Below, one piece after another: positions 62,982 through 64,000 of a stretch of DNA of 64,000 nt. Below the pieces are notes generated by a model. That model made no database searches, was not told the origin of the DNA, and saw only the letters and a program-made list of their open reading frames with translations. Position numbers and translations under genes: made by a program. Source of the DNA: Hyphobacterium sp. CCMP332 (GTDB lineage Bacteria; Bacteroidota; Bacteroidia; Cytophagales; CCMP332). How positions within the stretch are numbered: position 1 is the stretch's first letter; the number at the start of each line of letters is the position of its first letter. The DNA lies in NCBI GenBank assembly GCA_014323545.1, contig CP058647.1, positions 2,272,001 through 2,336,000 of the forward strand, read 5' to 3'.

Positions 62982-64000
62982 CTATATCTCCACATTTCCC
63001 CTTCCGCTTTCAGGTTTGAATTCTCCAATGAAAACGATAATCAGGAAAAGGAATATTAATGCAAAATGATAGGCACTGGCTAAAATCTGAGAATTGGGGT
63101 GCCAAAAGAAATCGGCCATAACCAAAACCACTCCCAGAAGAATATAAAATAATGCATTTCCAATTTTATATGGGATGGGATAGTTTTTTTGGCCATAGAT
63201 AAAGCACATGATCATCATGCTTAAATAAGCCAAAAATGCAGAAAAAGCACTGCCCATATAACCGATAAGCGGAATCAAAACAAAATTTGCTGCGATTGTT
63301 ATACCCGCACCGATGAATGAAAAATACATTCCAAAACGGGTTTTATCAGTCAGTTTAAACCAGATGCTTAAATTATAATACACACCCAGAAAGAATTTCG
63401 CCAATAATAATACAGGCACCACCATTAGTCCTGTCCAATAGACCTCTGATCTCAACAGATATTTAAGCAAATCCAGATTCAGGGTTACCGTTATAAATAC
63501 AAACATCCCAACAATGACAAACCATTTCATAACCATGGCAAAGTCTTCTGGTGCTTTTTCTGAATTTGCTGATTTAAAGAAAAATGGTTCCGAGGCAAAC
63601 CGAAAGGATTGAATCATCAGCATCATAAATATAGCCAGCTTGGCAGCAGCACTGTATATTCCCACAGCACCGTCAGCATCGAATTGATTATAAAAATTAT
63701 CGGGCAACCATTCTTTGAGCAATATTTTATCGAGCATCTCATTGGCAATACCCGCAATTCCCATTAGCATGATTGGAAAGGAATAACCGTAAACCTGCCT
63801 GATAAATCCTTTTTCAAAATTTGGCCTCCACTGTAGTATTACCGGACTTAAAAGAAGAAGGGTAAAGGCGCTTGCCAATAAATTTGATATGAAAATAAAT
63901 GCAATGCTTCCAGAAGCAAAACCTATTCCCATTTGAATGCTTAAATTGGGATACCTGGGCAATACCAAATAAAAAAACACATTGAAACCTACATTCAGCA
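62982..64000 (-). CDS. Polysaccharide flippase (MOP/PST family), truncated at the window end
   Basis: The visible 339 or so residues contain at least nine membrane spans, with a Wzx-like RQVYGYSFPIMLMGIAGIANEMLDKILLKEW segment (quoted in parts: YGYSFPIMLMG, NEMLDKILLKEW) and an AAKLAIFMML repeat. The reading frame stays open to position 64000, so the N terminus lies outside the window. Wzx/MOP proteins flip lipid-linked oligosaccharides across the inner membrane. The C terminus (GRGNVEI) precedes a shared terminator. Confidence 0.85.
   Translation of the reverse strand, partial: LNVGFNVFFYLVLPRYPNLSIQMGIGFASGSIAFIFISNLLASAFTLLLLSPVILQWRPNFEKGFIRQVYGYSFPIMLMGIAGIANEMLDKILLKEWLPDNFYNQFDADGAVGIYSAAAKLAIFMMLMIQSFRFASEPFFFKSANSEKAPEDFAMVMKWFVIVGMFVFITVTLNLDLLKYLLRSEVYWTGLMVVPVLLLAKFFLGVYYNLSIWFKLTDKTRFGMYFSFIGAGITIAANFVLIPLIGYMGSAFSAFLAYLSMMIMCFIYGQKNYPIPYKIGNALFYILLGVVLVMADFFWHPNSQILASAYHFALIFLFLIIVFIGEFKPESGRGNVEI

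Overview
The window is AT-rich chromosomal DNA from a member of the Bacteroidota, most likely a Cytophagales-type marine or environmental lineage. The evidence is a secreted protein with a type IX secretion (T9SS) C-terminal tail, Wzi-like and OstA-like envelope proteins, MbnP-family lipoproteins, DUF4292 and TPR genes in the dut-to-gatA block typical of the phylum, TAnnTTTG-type promoter elements, and few Shine-Dalgarno sequences. No rRNA, tRNA, CRISPR array or complete insertion sequence was seen. The assignment rests on protein families and gene order, not on a marker-gene tree.

Positions 1-3450 form an accessory island. Four small minus-strand genes of unknown function are separated by imperfect palindromes that look like integron attC sites. 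Each block starts with GTTGTGC or GTTAGRG and ends with the complementary GCACAAC or CCCTAAC, which is the hallmark of mobile gene cassettes. A tyrosine recombinase (2266-3120) sits upstream of them in the same orientation, with a half-site just after its stop codon. It lacks the extra loop usual in IntI. Upstream of the recombinase lie a 20-bp palindrome and about seven 24-bp tandem repeats. The array probably continues beyond position 1.

From 3450 to 34956 the window is mainly core genome: a zinc-ribbon protein, rnhA, a class V aminotransferase, aroQ, xerD, pyrD, ftsK with a lolA-like gene, an App1-type phosphatidate phosphatase coupled to a diacylglycerol-kinase-like protein, a SulP transporter with an NTF2-like tail, a PagL-like lipid A deacylase, an LpxH-like phosphoesterase, sucC, lolD, an OmpA lipoprotein, a T9SS-exported repeat protein, comM/yifB with gmhA and a Wzi-like protein, upp, a Na/Ca exchanger, sdaAA, an OstA-like protein, tilS with a cyclic-nucleotide-binding protein, and mdh.

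Positions 35016-39286 are a tight five-gene operon with two MbnH-like diheme peroxidases, two MbnP-like lipoproteins, and between them a small membrane protein with a Cys-rich CNGQC motif. It is probably an envelope copper-handling system based on Trp-to-kynurenine modification, present in two copies.

From 39376 onward come a TerB-like protein, an HlyD adaptor plus ABC ATPase without a permease, an M61 peptidase, pyrF, an unusual SDR with a flavin reductase and recX, a D-cysteine desulfhydrase-like enzyme, a RluA pseudouridine synthase, a GT-C-like membrane protein, a minus-strand operon (dut, nucleotidyltransferase, TPR, DUF4292, M23 peptidase, tatA, gatA, LysM transglycosylase, cytochrome b5-like protein), an RnfD-like protein paired with a DUF2330 protein, and a polysaccharide flippase cut by the window end.
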